A DNA stretch of 64,000 bases. Origin: Vulcanimicrobiota bacterium (GTDB taxonomy: Bacteria > Vulcanimicrobiota > Xenobia > Xenobiales > JADMJV01). Shown here piece after piece: positions 1-8,053 of this stretch. Position 1 is the first letter of the stretch; the number at the start of each line of letters is the position of its first letter. The position numbers and the translations under genes were made by a program. The notes beneath the pieces are model-generated. The model had not been told where the DNA came from and searched no databases. It saw nothing but the letters and a program-made list of their open reading frames with translations. The stretch is taken from contig JAFKGI010000031.1 of assembly GCA_017307785.1 (NCBI GenBank), positions 33,584 to 97,583 of the forward strand, written 5' to 3'.

Positions 1-1
1 G

Positions 2-808
2 GAATCCAAGCACTACTTCAATGCCCTGACCACCGATTCGACCCTGGACGGCGCCCTGGTGGCCACAGCTCTGACCAATCCGGAGCTGGTCCAGCTGATG
101 GGCACCGGCGAGTTCGACATTCTGCCGGTGGACCAGGCGGAAGCGCTGGCCACGCTCTTTCCTTACTTTCACACCATCAACGTGCCGGTCGGCATTTTTC
201 TGGGGGACGGCCCGATCCCGCCCAGGACCGTGCAAACTCTGGCCTTGCCCTGTCTGCTGGTAGGCAAGCCCGAGAGTTCTCCTCGAATGATTGAGGCGGC
301 GCTGGATGCTTTTTATGACCACAGGATGCGCAATCAGTTTCCCACTCTCTATACGCAAGCCCAGGCGGCCAACTGGTCGCTCACGGCCATGCACCCCGCC
401 TCGCGAGATTATTACGACCCCTACCGTGGTTTAACCACGGCAGCCGCTTTCCTGAGCTCCCTGAGCGCCCTCAAAGAATTGATGGTGGCCAGTCTGGCCC
501 TCTTCTGGCTGGGGATGGAGCGCTACCGTCGTCGCCAGGAACGGGTCCTGCACGAAGAGATCCGCGTCCAGAAGGAGCGATTGGGAGCTTTCATTCACCA
601 GGCCATCGAGTTCGAGACCGAGCTTCTGAACCACCTCAAGGACGAAGCTTATCTCGAGCAGCTGTTGCTGCAGGTCACCCAACTCAAGGTGCAGGCCCTC
701 CAAGAATTGACCCATGAGGTGTTGCGCAGCGACCAGGGATTCGCGATTTTTCTGGCTCAGTGCCGCGAACTGGTGGACCGCATCCACTACAATCGGGACA
801 AACTGTGA
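2..808 (+). CDS. TAXI-type solute-binding protein, C-terminal part (5' truncated by window)
   Basis: The frame is open from base 2, so the gene starts outside the window; 268 residues are visible. The first half resembles the C-terminal lobe of TAXI (TRAP-associated extracytoplasmic immunogenic) binding proteins, including the typical late segment LPCLLVGKPESS followed by a helix. A hydrophobic stretch encoded around bases 450-515 looks like a membrane span. It is followed by about 90 charged, heptad-like residues that should form a cytoplasmic coiled coil. A binding lobe with a C-terminal anchor and tail suggests a ligand sensor or tethered receptor rather than a free periplasmic protein. 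The stop overlaps the next gene's start (GTGA), so the two are probably co-transcribed. The family call rests on fold-level resemblance only. Confidence 0.6.
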   Translation, partial: ESKHYFNALTTDSTLDGALVATALTNPELVQLMGTGEFDILPVDQAEALATLFPYFHTINVPVGIFLGDGPIPPRTVQTLALPCLLVGKPESSPRMIEAALDAFYDHRMRNQFPTLYTQAQAANWSLTAMHPASRDYYDPYRGLTTAAAFLSSLSALKELMVASLALFWLGMERYRRRQERVLHEEIRVQKERLGAFIHQAIEFETELLNHLKDEAYLEQLLLQVTQLKVQALQELTHEVLRSDQGFAIFLAQCRELVDRIHYNRDKL

Positions 809-2292
809 GTACTCGCTACCGCAATGGGCGCATCTGGAATGGCGCGGACGGTTTCCTTCCGGGCAGTCTGACCGTGGTCGACGGTCTTTTCACAACCTCC
901 GAGACGGCCCGGCGAGAGGTCGACCTGGAAGGAGCCTGGGTCATGCCCGCCCTCTGGGACTCTCACCTGCATCTGTTGCTGCTGGCTCGCTGCATGGGTC
1001 AGGTGGATTTGACCACCTGCCGAGACCGGCTCGACCTTCTGCAGCGCATCGAGCAAGCCGAAGGGGTCTGGGTAGAGGGCTATGGTTGGAATGAGTCTCA
1101 TTGGCAGGATCCGAGATTGCCCAGCCTGGAGGAGTTGGACCGGGCATGCGCCGGGCGACCCTGCTGGCTTACCCGAAGTGACCTGCATTCGGCTCTAACC
1201 AACGGTAAAGGGCTGGAGCAAGCCGGTATTTCGGCTTCCACTCTGGACCCGGATGGCGGAAGCATTGGACGCGATGCATCTGGGGCGGCCACCGGAGTGC
1301 TGGCTGATCTTGCCATGTTGCTGGTCGAGCGCGTCTTGCCCTGGCCCGAACGCCAGCGTCTGGGCGGCTTGCTGCGTCAGGCCTGCGCCGAGATGCATCG
1401 CTACGGCATCGGCGGTGTCTGTGACCAGCGCATCAAGGACCTGGATGAGGGCCCGCTGGCCTGGAGTCTGTATCGGGAGCTACGCTTGCCCCTGCGGATC
1501 CACTGCAATCGCGCCGCTCACGAAGATCTGACTCAGGGTCCTCGTTTTCTGGAAGGAGATGATTGGCTGCGCTGCGGTCACGTCAAGTTTTTCGCCGACG
1601 GTTCTCTGGGAAGTCAAACCGCCCGCATGTTGGAGCCTTACCAGGGCAGTACCGGCCGCGGACTCTGGGTGACCCCGCCCGAGCAGCTGGAGAGCGAGTT
1701 CGCTCGGGTTCACTCCTACGGATTTCCGGTCAGTATTCACGCCATCGGCGATGCCGCCGTGCGGGTCGCTTGCTCCCGCTTGCACGGCCACCCCCTCGAC
1801 CGCATCGAGCATCTGCAGATTCTGGCCGACGAAGACCTGGCCGAACTGGGAGCCGGCTCGCCCACGGCCAGCATGCAGCCTCTCCACCTGCTCGACGATC
1901 GCCTTCAGGCCGACCAGTTATTGGGCTCGCGGGCCCGAGGCTATTACCGACTGGCCAGCTTGCAGGCTCGCGGAGTTCGCCTCTCCTTCGGAAGCGACGC
2001 ACCGGTGGCCAGTTTCGACCCCTGGCTGGGTTTGCAGGCCGCCTGCCTGCGCCGCCGCTCGGCTCAGGAGTCGCCGTGGTATGCCGAGGAATGCCTGGAC
2101 CGGGCGGCCGCTCTGCGGGCCTACACGCGGGGAGCTTGTGACAGTCTCGGTTGGACTCGCGCGGGCCGACTCGAGCCCGGGGCGCTGGCCGATTTCTGCG
2201 TTTTGGATCGCGATCCGCTGACCTGTCCCTGGCCCGCCGAGGTCAAGGTTCTGCAAACCGTGGTCGGCGGCGAAAGTCAATTTAAGCTGTAG
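805..2292 (+). CDS. YtcJ-like metal-dependent amidohydrolase
   Basis: 495 residues, the usual length for the amidohydrolase-3 (YtcJ/NfdA-like) family, which hydrolyses amide or formyl-amide bonds at a metal centre in a TIM barrel. Visible hallmarks are the HxH metal pair in DSHLHLL (H54, H56), HVKFFADGSLGS (K261), SIHAIGD (H312), RIEHLQ (H336) and SFGSDAP (D398). The C-terminal LEPGALADFCVLDRDPL segment is the typical return to the N-terminal beta sandwich. The GTG at 805 overlaps the upstream stop by four bases and gives the expected N-terminus; the longer frame from 760 adds 15 unrelated residues. The substrate cannot be predicted. Cytoplasmic, since no signal peptide is seen. Confidence 0.88.
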   Translation: MSTRYRNGRIWNGADGFLPGSLTVVDGLFTTSETARREVDLEGAWVMPALWDSHLHLLLLARCMGQVDLTTCRDRLDLLQRIEQAEGVWVEGYGWNESHWQDPRLPSLEELDRACAGRPCWLTRSDLHSALTNGKGLEQAGISASTLDPDGGSIGRDASGAATGVLADLAMLLVERVLPWPERQRLGGLLRQACAEMHRYGIGGVCDQRIKDLDEGPLAWSLYRELRLPLRIHCNRAAHEDLTQGPRFLEGDDWLRCGHVKFFADGSLGSQTARMLEPYQGSTGRGLWVTPPEQLESEFARVHSYGFPVSIHAIGDAAVRVACSRLHGHPLDRIEHLQILADEDLAELGAGSPTASMQPLHLLDDRLQADQLLGSRARGYYRLASLQARGVRLSFGSDAPVASFDPWLGLQAACLRRRSAQESPWYAEECLDRAAALRAYTRGACDSLGWTRAGRLEPGALADFCVLDRDPLTCPWPAEVKVLQTVVGGESQFKL

Positions 2293-2303
2293 GAAATCGA
2301 GGC

Positions 2304-3440
2304 GTGGCTGCAAAGAGCGTTCAGATGAATGCCAGTCGAGCTTGTACCGCTCTGGTTCTCTCCGGTGGAGGAGCTCGCGGCGCCTATCAGGCGGGCGTCA
2401 TGATGGGCCTGCGTCAACTGGGCTTGTTCCAGGAGAATCGCCAGCCTTTCGACGTCTTTGTGGGCACCAGCGCGGGCTCCTTGAATTGCTCTCTGCTGGC
2501 TGCCTACACTCATCAGCCGTTGCTGGGCCTGACCGAGATGGAACAGGTGTGGAGCCAGTTGCACGCCTCCCAGGTCTTTCGCACCGGCATCTGGTCGATG
2601 CTGGCCAACGGGCTGGGATGGATGCGCGACCTGTCCCTGGGCGGTTTGCTGGGCAATGTCAGTCCTCGTTTCTTGCTGGACACGGCGCCTTTTCGCCGGC
2701 TGCTGGGAAGGCTTCCCTGGGGTCGCCTGAGTCAGAACTTGCGAGAAGGCCACTATCGCGCCCTGGGCGTGCTGGCGACCAACTACACCACCTCCAGCGG
2801 CGTCTTCTTTCTGCAGGATGAGGGTCGAACCGAACCGTGGCATAAGGTGCGCTATCGGGTGGAGCGAGCGGAGATCGGTATGGAGCACGTGATGGCTTCA
2901 AGCGCTATTCCGGTCATTTTTCCCGCTGTGCCCATCGGCAGTTGTTACTACGGTGACGGAAGCTTGCGCAACACCGCGCCCCTCGGTCCGGCGATCCAGT
3001 TGGGCGCCCGCAAAATCGTGGCTGTGGGAGTGCGCGAAGCCGGCGATAGCACCCCCAGCCCTCCACCCGGAACCGCTCCCAAGTTGGCCGACGTGGTCGG
3101 CTTGCTCTTGGATGCGGTTCTTCTCGACGCCATCGAGGTCGATGTGCAGCACTGCTTGCGTCTCAACAAGCTGGCCGCCGCCCAGCCCGAGAATTTTCAC
3201 CCCGTCGACGTGCTGTGGCTGCGCCCCAGCCGCAATCTGGCTCACCTGGCTCAACGCACGGAGCGACGGATGCCCCCGCTGGTTCGTTACTTGATGAGGG
3301 GATTGGGAGACCATCAGGCCAGTGCTGAGTTAGCCAGCTATCTGATCTTCGAGGGAGAGTACTGCCGCAGCCTGATGGCGGCTGGTCTTGAGGACGTACT
3401 GGACCGCAGGGAGGAAGTTCTTGAATTTTTTGCCCGATAA
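2304..3440 (+). CDS. Patatin-like phospholipase
   Basis: 378 residues. The patatin signature is complete: oxyanion loop SGGGARGAYQAG (20-31), nucleophile elbow GTSAGS with Ser56, and the catalytic Asp in YYGDGS (D218), giving a Ser-Asp dyad acyl hydrolase that likely acts on membrane phospholipids or neutral acyl esters. No signal peptide, so probably cytoplasmic or peripheral. The gene starts 12 bases after the amidohydrolase stop and is probably in the same transcript. GTG 2304 (AGGA ten bases upstream) is used here; ATG 2325 is an alternative that would remove seven residues and still keep the whole domain. The C-terminal third after residue 260 is less conserved and of unknown role. Confidence 0.88.
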   Translation: MAAKSVQMNASRACTALVLSGGGARGAYQAGVMMGLRQLGLFQENRQPFDVFVGTSAGSLNCSLLAAYTHQPLLGLTEMEQVWSQLHASQVFRTGIWSMLANGLGWMRDLSLGGLLGNVSPRFLLDTAPFRRLLGRLPWGRLSQNLREGHYRALGVLATNYTTSSGVFFLQDEGRTEPWHKVRYRVERAEIGMEHVMASSAIPVIFPAVPIGSCYYGDGSLRNTAPLGPAIQLGARKIVAVGVREAGDSTPSPPPGTAPKLADVVGLLLDAVLLDAIEVDVQHCLRLNKLAAAQPENFHPVDVLWLRPSRNLAHLAQRTERRMPPLVRYLMRGLGDHQASAELASYLIFEGEYCRSLMAAGLEDVLDRREEVLEFFAR

Positions 3441-3448
3441 ATGGTCAA

Positions 3449-3477
3449 TTGGCTCATTTTCCGTTGATTGCTATAGG
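3449..3477 (+). promoter_or_regulatory. Candidate sigma-70-type promoter for the MarR gene
   Basis: TTGGCT (3449-3454), a 17-base spacer and TATAGG (3472-3477) lie in the 67-base gap before the MarR-family gene, giving a leader of about 25 bases. The hexamers each match the consensus at four positions and the spacing is ideal. Found by eye; no mapping data. Confidence 0.4.
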
Positions 3478-3507
3478 ATTTTCAAACCAGATGGCCAATA
3501 ATCCAGA

Positions 3508-4032
3508 ATGAAGACCAAGGAACTCAGACGGGACTACCTTGATGAGGTAGTAGAGGACTGGCAAAGAGAGAGCCCGGACCTGGACACTTCGGGCCTGGCC
3601 ATTTTTGGCCGAATCTTTGCCATTTGGTATCACATGGAGGGTCGCATCGATCGCTTGCTCAAGCAATTCGGTGTCCCGCTATGGGGCTTTGACGTCCTTT
3701 TCGCTTTACGCCGTGTCGGCAAACCCTACACGCTCTCGCCGACTCAACTCATGAAAGCCTGTTTTTTGACATCGGGCGCTATGACCCACCGGCTCGACCG
3801 GTTAGAACAACAGAAGTACATCGAGCGCCACCACTCCAAGGACGACCGCCGAAGCGTGGACATCGTGCTCACGCAGACCGGTAAGGATCTGGTGGATAAG
3901 GCTCTGCCGGTCAGGCTTGAGCACGGCATGGAGATGCTTTCTCATCTCTCGGCCAACGAGAACCAGCAGTTGACCAAGTTGCTGCGCAAGGTGCTCGCCA
4001 ATCTAGAAGATCTCGACGAATCCAGCCGGTAG
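3508..4032 (+). CDS. MarR-family transcriptional regulator
   Basis: 174 residues with the MarR layout: N-terminal dimerisation helices, then a winged helix-turn-helix at about residues 65-135. The recognition helix SGAMTHRLDRLEQQKYIER and the wing with KDDRRSVDIVLTQTG are clear, followed by C-terminal dimer helices. MarR proteins usually repress nearby or divergent genes and respond to small aromatic ligands; the ligand here is unknown. The gene has its own candidate promoter and converges on the operon ending at 4034, leaving one base between the two stop codons, so the controlled target is not obvious from position. Confidence 0.9.
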   Translation: MKTKELRRDYLDEVVEDWQRESPDLDTSGLAIFGRIFAIWYHMEGRIDRLLKQFGVPLWGFDVLFALRRVGKPYTLSPTQLMKACFLTSGAMTHRLDRLEQQKYIERHHSKDDRRSVDIVLTQTGKDLVDKALPVRLEHGMEMLSHLSANENQQLTKLLRKVLANLEDLDESSR

Positions 4033-4033
4033 A

Positions 4034-5662
4034 TTAGAACACGTCGTCAATCTCTTTGATGGCGGTCGCCAGATTGGGGTAACGCTGGCCCGGCTCGGAG
4101 TGAGCCAGCCAGTAGAATTTCTGAGCCAACGGGCCTAGCTTGCCGACATACGGTGCGAAAGCCTGGTTGGATTCGGTCTGGCCCAGCATGCGGATGTGGA
4201 CCCGCAGGCTGTGGTCAGGATAGCGACCCCCGTAGATCGTCTCGAAGAGTAAGCGGCCGAGCACTGCCTGATCAGAGGCCGGTGTCGGTTCTGGTTGATA
4301 GAGCACCTCAGGAGCAGAGAAAAACTCGGTGACGTGGCCTTCCAATCGTTGGAGCAGGGCGTAGGCCCCTCGGTAGGCTTCGTTGCTAAAGTGAGTGATC
4401 TGGCAATCGCCGGTGGGCGGCCAGTCGATGTCTTTGAGGGAGAAGCAGCCGGAGGCCTGGCCTTTGGCGTGGTAGCCGTGGACTTGCTGAAAGACGGGTC
4501 GTAGCAGATTCCAGGCTTGCCACGGCTCCACCCCATTGCCGGGCAAGCGAGCTCGCAGCGAGGTGGAGTAGCCTCGGTAGAGCAGGAAGTGGTGACCGTG
4601 GGCGCTGACCAGATGGCGTGCCTTGTCACCGGTTGTTTCCCGGCGCAGAAGGGTGACCCATTCGTCGGTGGCCGGCACGGCCAGCACCCGATCTCCCTGA
4701 TCCGGCTGATACTCGGCCTGGGCTTCATAGAGGCGTACGGGGGAGTCCGTTCCGGAGATCACGCGGGCCAGGCGATAGCCTTTCACCACCAGACCCATGA
4801 AGGGGTCTCCCTGGTCGGCGCTTTCGCCCCAGACCCAGTTGAAGGTGCAGTAGTCGTTGAGGTCGCGTCGCCGGCTCTCGGGAAAGTGCAGCAATTCGAT
4901 CGCTTTCAGCAGATGCTGCACGTCCAGGACGCCGGACTGGATGCGAGCGTAAATCAATTCAAAGGCCTTGCTGGAAACCTGAGAGGAAACGGTTTCCGGC
5001 ACCTGCAGTTTGACCAGCTCCTTGCCCCAGGCGTGGTAACGAACCACCAGGCCGGCCCAGCGCCCGGGGTCCGGATCCTGCAGGCGGTCCAGTTCTAGAG
5101 ATTCCCAGGAGCTGAAGAAACGCAAGGCTTCCTCGCACTTGATTCGCTTGGAGCGCACCAACAGGTAGAACTGCTTGAGGCCTTGCTCTCGCTGTTCCTG
5201 AAGTTGCTGCAGGTGCGCGTCGTAAAACCAGCGCTTGGCCCGGTCGGCCGCGCTGGCCGGCACCGAGCCCAGGCGCGTCAGCAAATTGGGGTACTGGGGT
5301 TCGAAGCTGAGCACCGAGCGGAGCGACTGGATCAGGGCCGGCATGCGAAAGGGCTTGAGCAAATAGTCGTCCGCCTGCAGGCTGGCCGCGCGCAACGGCG
5401 CGTCGATGTCGCTGTAGCCTGTCATGATGATGCAGCGAATCTGCGGCTGCAGTTTGCGAACCTGGCGCAAACCCTCCACGCCGTCGACTTCGCCGGCCAC
5501 GCGCACGTCGCTGATCAGCAGGTCGAAGGTCTGCTCCTGGGCCCGCGCCACGGCTTCGGCCGCCGTTTCGGCGCCCGTGATGGTGTGATCGAACTGTCCT
5601 AGGATGCTCTCCAGAGCCTGGCGGAAGTTGTAGTCGTCCTCGACCAGCAAAATGTTGGCCAC
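4034..5662 (-). CDS. Response-regulator receiver domain fused to a degenerate protein-kinase-like domain
   Basis: 542 residues. Residues 1-118 are a canonical receiver: acidic pair D9/D10, phospho-acceptor D52 in ISDV, and K103 in LLKPF. Residues 120-285 form a helical linker. From about 293 to 500 the pattern follows a Ser/Thr kinase fold whose catalytic motifs are lost: YHAK at 397-400 where HRDLK is expected, HFS (424-426) in place of DFG, but an intact FSAPEV (APE) at 448-453 followed by an F-helix-like SDQAVLGRLLFETIYGGRYP. I read this as a pseudokinase output domain. Last gene of the operon 6722-4034, two bases after its neighbour. The kinase reading is by motif order only; the receiver is certain. 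Confidence 0.75.
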   Translation of the reverse strand: MANILLVEDDYNFRQALESILGQFDHTITGAETAAEAVARAQEQTFDLLISDVRVAGEVDGVEGLRQVRKLQPQIRCIIMTGYSDIDAPLRAASLQADDYLLKPFRMPALIQSLRSVLSFEPQYPNLLTRLGSVPASAADRAKRWFYDAHLQQLQEQREQGLKQFYLLVRSKRIKCEEALRFFSSWESLELDRLQDPDPGRWAGLVVRYHAWGKELVKLQVPETVSSQVSSKAFELIYARIQSGVLDVQHLLKAIELLHFPESRRRDLNDYCTFNWVWGESADQGDPFMGLVVKGYRLARVISGTDSPVRLYEAQAEYQPDQGDRVLAVPATDEWVTLLRRETTGDKARHLVSAHGHHFLLYRGYSTSLRARLPGNGVEPWQAWNLLRPVFQQVHGYHAKGQASGCFSLKDIDWPPTGDCQITHFSNEAYRGAYALLQRLEGHVTEFFSAPEVLYQPEPTPASDQAVLGRLLFETIYGGRYPDHSLRVHIRMLGQTESNQAFAPYVGKLGPLAQKFYWLAHSEPGQRYPNLATAIKEIDDVF

Positions 5663-5664
5663 GA

Positions 5665-6402
5665 CTACACCTGAAACTCTTGCAAAACGCTGTCCACTTT
5701 GGCCAGTCTTTGACGCTCCAGCACAATTTCCAGCTTGAGTTGGGCCACCTGCTGGTCGATCCAGCTCTTGTCCTCCAGCTGTTGGCTGAGCGAGAAGGGA
5801 AAGCTTTGACGAAGCTCCCGCAAGTCGAGGCTCAGTTGTCCCAGTCGCGTTTGCAGGCGGGCCAGTTCTTCAGGCGACTCTTCGAATTCATCTTCGGTAA
5901 CGGCCAGCAGCGTCTCCAGCCGCTCCCAATCGCCCCATTGGTAAGCTTTCTGCACGTCAAACCAGAGCTGCTGTTGTTGCTGCGTCTGCACTGGATGCAG
6001 GTCAGGGTGCAGACGTTTCACCAGTTGCCGATAGAGGCTGCGCATGGCCGCGCTGGTTTCGGCCGAGCGCAATTTACGCAGGCGCTGCTCGCCGGCCTCC
6101 TGTTTGTCTTTTTGATCCTGCACGCGGCGCCGATATTGCCACAGCTCCTGGTCCAGCTGGCGCTCCAGCTGAGCCAGGTCGAGCGATTCGCCTCGCACCA
6201 GACTGGCCCGTCGCAGCTCGAGACTGCGTCGGGCTCGGCGCAGATCCAGCTGGATCTGCTCCAGCTCGCCCTGATACCTGCCTATCAGCGATTGGAAGCG
6301 GGCTTCCAGGTTGGGCCCCTGCACCAGCAACAACTGCTGCTGTTCGAAGAGAAGGTCGGAAAGCTCGCGTCGGACCTGACGAATTACATCTCTAAGAGCC
6401 AC
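5665..6402 (-). CDS. Coiled-coil protein with a J-domain-like HPD segment
   Basis: 245 residues, almost entirely heptad-patterned helices at both ends. In the middle, residues 118-140 contain MRSLYRQLVKRLHPDLHP, with HPD at 132-134, the hallmark loop of DnaJ J-domains between helices II and III. Further helix follows (WFDVQKAYQWGDWERLETLL), consistent with helix III-IV of a J-like fold. A J-domain stimulates Hsp70 ATPase, so the protein may recruit DnaK to the coiled-coil partner, but this is inference. It overlaps the upstream gene by 19 bases and lies two bases from the receiver-pseudokinase gene, which suggests the three act together. Confidence 0.6.
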   Translation of the reverse strand: MALRDVIRQVRRELSDLLFEQQQLLLVQGPNLEARFQSLIGRYQGELEQIQLDLRRARRSLELRRASLVRGESLDLAQLERQLDQELWQYRRRVQDQKDKQEAGEQRLRKLRSAETSAAMRSLYRQLVKRLHPDLHPVQTQQQQQLWFDVQKAYQWGDWERLETLLAVTEDEFEESPEELARLQTRLGQLSLDLRELRQSFPFSLSQQLEDKSWIDQQVAQLKLEIVLERQRLAKVDSVLQEFQV

Positions 6403-6722
6403 ACCGCTACCTCACCAGGAGGGCCGTATTTGCCAACCAGGTGTTTGCCTGCTTCCAACAGCCGCACCAGGATCTCCAGGCCAGGATGCTCTAATCGACC
6501 CAAGGGAGTCCCTCCCTCGGTGACCGCCTCCAGGAAGGCACCGCGTAAGCGCAGTTCGAGACGGTGTCCTTCCGGCACGGCGGCCAGGAAGTCGGCACTG
6601 GCCTGCGCCTTGAGCTGAGTCTGGACCAGAAACAAGTCCTGGCTATACGGTGCGCGCAGGCCGTCGCGGTAGGCCGGCAGCAAGTTGGGGTCAATGGGGG
6701 CGGGAAGGTTGCTGCTCATCAT
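6384..6722 (-). CDS. Hypothetical protein, first gene of the receiver-pseudokinase operon
   Basis: 112 residues from ATG 6722 (a second ATG follows at 6719); a weak purine-rich AAAGAG lies a few bases upstream. The longer frame from 6758 lacks a ribosome site. No domain recognised; the centre, with LELRLRGAFLEAVTEGGTPLG, reads as alternating beta strands, possibly a small beta-barrel or sandwich. No signal peptide or membrane segment. It is the promoter-proximal gene of the minus-strand operon and overlaps the following gene by 19 bases, so translation is probably coupled. Confidence 0.6.
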   Translation of the reverse strand: MMSSNLPAPIDPNLLPAYRDGLRAPYSQDLFLVQTQLKAQASADFLAAVPEGHRLELRLRGAFLEAVTEGGTPLGRLEHPGLEILVRLLEAGKHLVGKYGPPGEVAVWLLEM

Positions 6723-6834
6723 GAGACTCTTTGCCCAATGCGGGTTCGGAGCCTGCACGAGCTGCGCGCCGGAGGCCCGTTCATAAAATGTTCAAAATTT
6801 GGCAACCGATTGTTCATTCAGCTCGCCTCGGTTG

Positions 6835-6855
6835 TTAACGGATTGTTGCTAACCT
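6835..6855 (+). promoter_or_regulatory. TTAACG-N5-TTGCTAACCT element upstream of the CHAP gene
   Basis: In the AT-rich gap 6759-6894, TTAACG (6835-6840) is followed after five bases by TTGCTAAC (6846-6853), 42 bases before the GTG of the CHAP gene. A close relative (TTAACG-N7-TTGCTAACCT) lies upstream of the Gly-Lys-repeat gene on the other strand at 29183-29203. The octamer alone recurs at 52613 and 56128. Could be a promoter of an alternative sigma factor or an operator. Pattern seen by eye. Confidence 0.35.
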
Positions 6856-6894
6856 CACATTTGTAAGAACCAAACGAAACGAGGCTGAACTGCT

Positions 6895-7941
6895 GTGGCG
6901 TATGTAGCTCCTATCAACTGGGTGGGCAATGAACTCACCAACGGACTCTCCACCGGTATGAACTTTCTGGGCGGCGCCGCTCTGGACCGCCTCAATCCCA
7001 CGGCCAGTCTGAACGGCCTGGCTCCGATGAGCAATGGTCTGATGAACTCCACGGGCGTCGACCCGATGCTGCAGATGTTGATGCAGATGCTGATGGGCCT
7101 GATGGGCAACTCCGCTTCGGCCTCCGGCCTGCTGGGCACCGACCCTTCCCAGAGTCTTTCCGATATGGTCGGCGGCATGGGCGGTTCCGGCGGCGGTGGT
7201 GGCTTCGGAGGCGGCGGGGGCAACGGCGGTGGTGGCGGTGGCTCCATCGGTGGTGGAGGCGGTGGAGGTGGCGGCGGCTCCGCTCGCACCTCCGGCGGAG
7301 GCGGTGGGGGAGGCAGCAGCTACAGCGGGCCGGTTCCCGACCGCGGACCGGTGGCTCCCGGCACGGCTGCTCTGCTCGATGACGCCGGCAAAATGGTGGG
7401 ATTGAACGAAAGATCCGACACCAAAGAGATTATGAAAATTACCGGAGAGAGCGGCATCAATCCCGCCACCACTCCCTGGTGCGCGGCTTTCGCCATCAAC
7501 ATGATGAAGGATCACGGTGTGCTCGACACCACCGGCCTGAGCAACCCCAACTACACGCCTACCATCAAGAGTTGGGCCCAGGACAAGAAAATCTGGGGCG
7601 AGAGCGGCAAGTATACGCCCAAGCCCGGTGATGCCATCATGTTCGACTGGGAACATGACGGAAAGGTCGACCACATCGGTATTGTCGAGTCGGTGAAGAA
7701 CGGCAAGGTCTACACCATCGAAGGCAACTCCAGCGATAGCGTCAAGCGCAACAGCTACAGCCTGGGGGACAACGTGATCGATGGTTACGTGGTGAGCAAA
7801 GACGCCAGCGGCGGCAAGGACGCCAAGGGCAAGGATGAGACACCCAAGGCCAAAGCCCCGGATGCGCCCAGGGCGAAAGAACCGGAGCCCAAAGCCAAGC
7901 CGGCACCCGCCACGCCCAAGCCGAAGACCGTAGAAGTCTAA
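6895..7941 (+). CDS. Gly-rich protein with C-terminal CHAP-like (NlpC/P60-type) hydrolase domain
   Basis: 348 residues from GTG 6895, with GAGG at 6881-6884. Residues 1-92 are a low-complexity Leu/Met/Asn/Ser region, 93-140 an almost pure glycine linker, and 150-300 a papain-like amidase domain: nucleophile in TPWCAAFA (C196), base in VDHIGIV (H260), third residue in IEGNSS (E276). The tail (305-348) is Lys/Pro/Ala-rich and could bind an anionic polymer. CHAP enzymes cleave peptidoglycan peptides. No Sec signal peptide is visible, so export, if any, uses another route. The gene is monocistronic, between an upstream TTGCTAAC element and a strong terminator. Confidence 0.8.
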   Translation: MAYVAPINWVGNELTNGLSTGMNFLGGAALDRLNPTASLNGLAPMSNGLMNSTGVDPMLQMLMQMLMGLMGNSASASGLLGTDPSQSLSDMVGGMGGSGGGGGFGGGGGNGGGGGGSIGGGGGGGGGGSARTSGGGGGGGSSYSGPVPDRGPVAPGTAALLDDAGKMVGLNERSDTKEIMKITGESGINPATTPWCAAFAINMMKDHGVLDTTGLSNPNYTPTIKSWAQDKKIWGESGKYTPKPGDAIMFDWEHDGKVDHIGIVESVKNGKVYTIEGNSSDSVKRNSYSLGDNVIDGYVVSKDASGGKDAKGKDETPKAKAPDAPRAKEPEPKAKPAPATPKPKTVEV

Positions 7942-7949
7942 AAGAATCG

Positions 7950-7981
7950 AAAGGGCCACCTTCCATCGGAGGTGGCCCTTT
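7950..7981 (+). terminator. Strong hairpin terminator after the CHAP gene
   Basis: A perfect 12-base stem (AAAGGGCCACCT / AGGTGGCCCTTT) with an 8-base loop begins eight bases after the stop codon. The U-run is only three bases inside and after the stem. It separates the CHAP gene from ileS. Confidence 0.8.
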
Positions 7982-8053
7982 CCCATTCAGGCAGGGACCG
8001 AAGCGGCGCTTCGTGTAGAACGCACACAGTAGTTTTACGAAGGATGTGGTCCC

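Noticed and set aside
6835..7986. 383-residue minus-strand frame opposite the CHAP gene
   Set aside because: Mirror of the glycine-rich and CHAP codons; the real gene has catalytic residues, ribosome site and terminator.
7982..8053. T-box riboswitch upstream of ileS
   Set aside because: Only 72 bases lie between the terminator and ATG, too short for a T-box, and no T-box sequence was seen.
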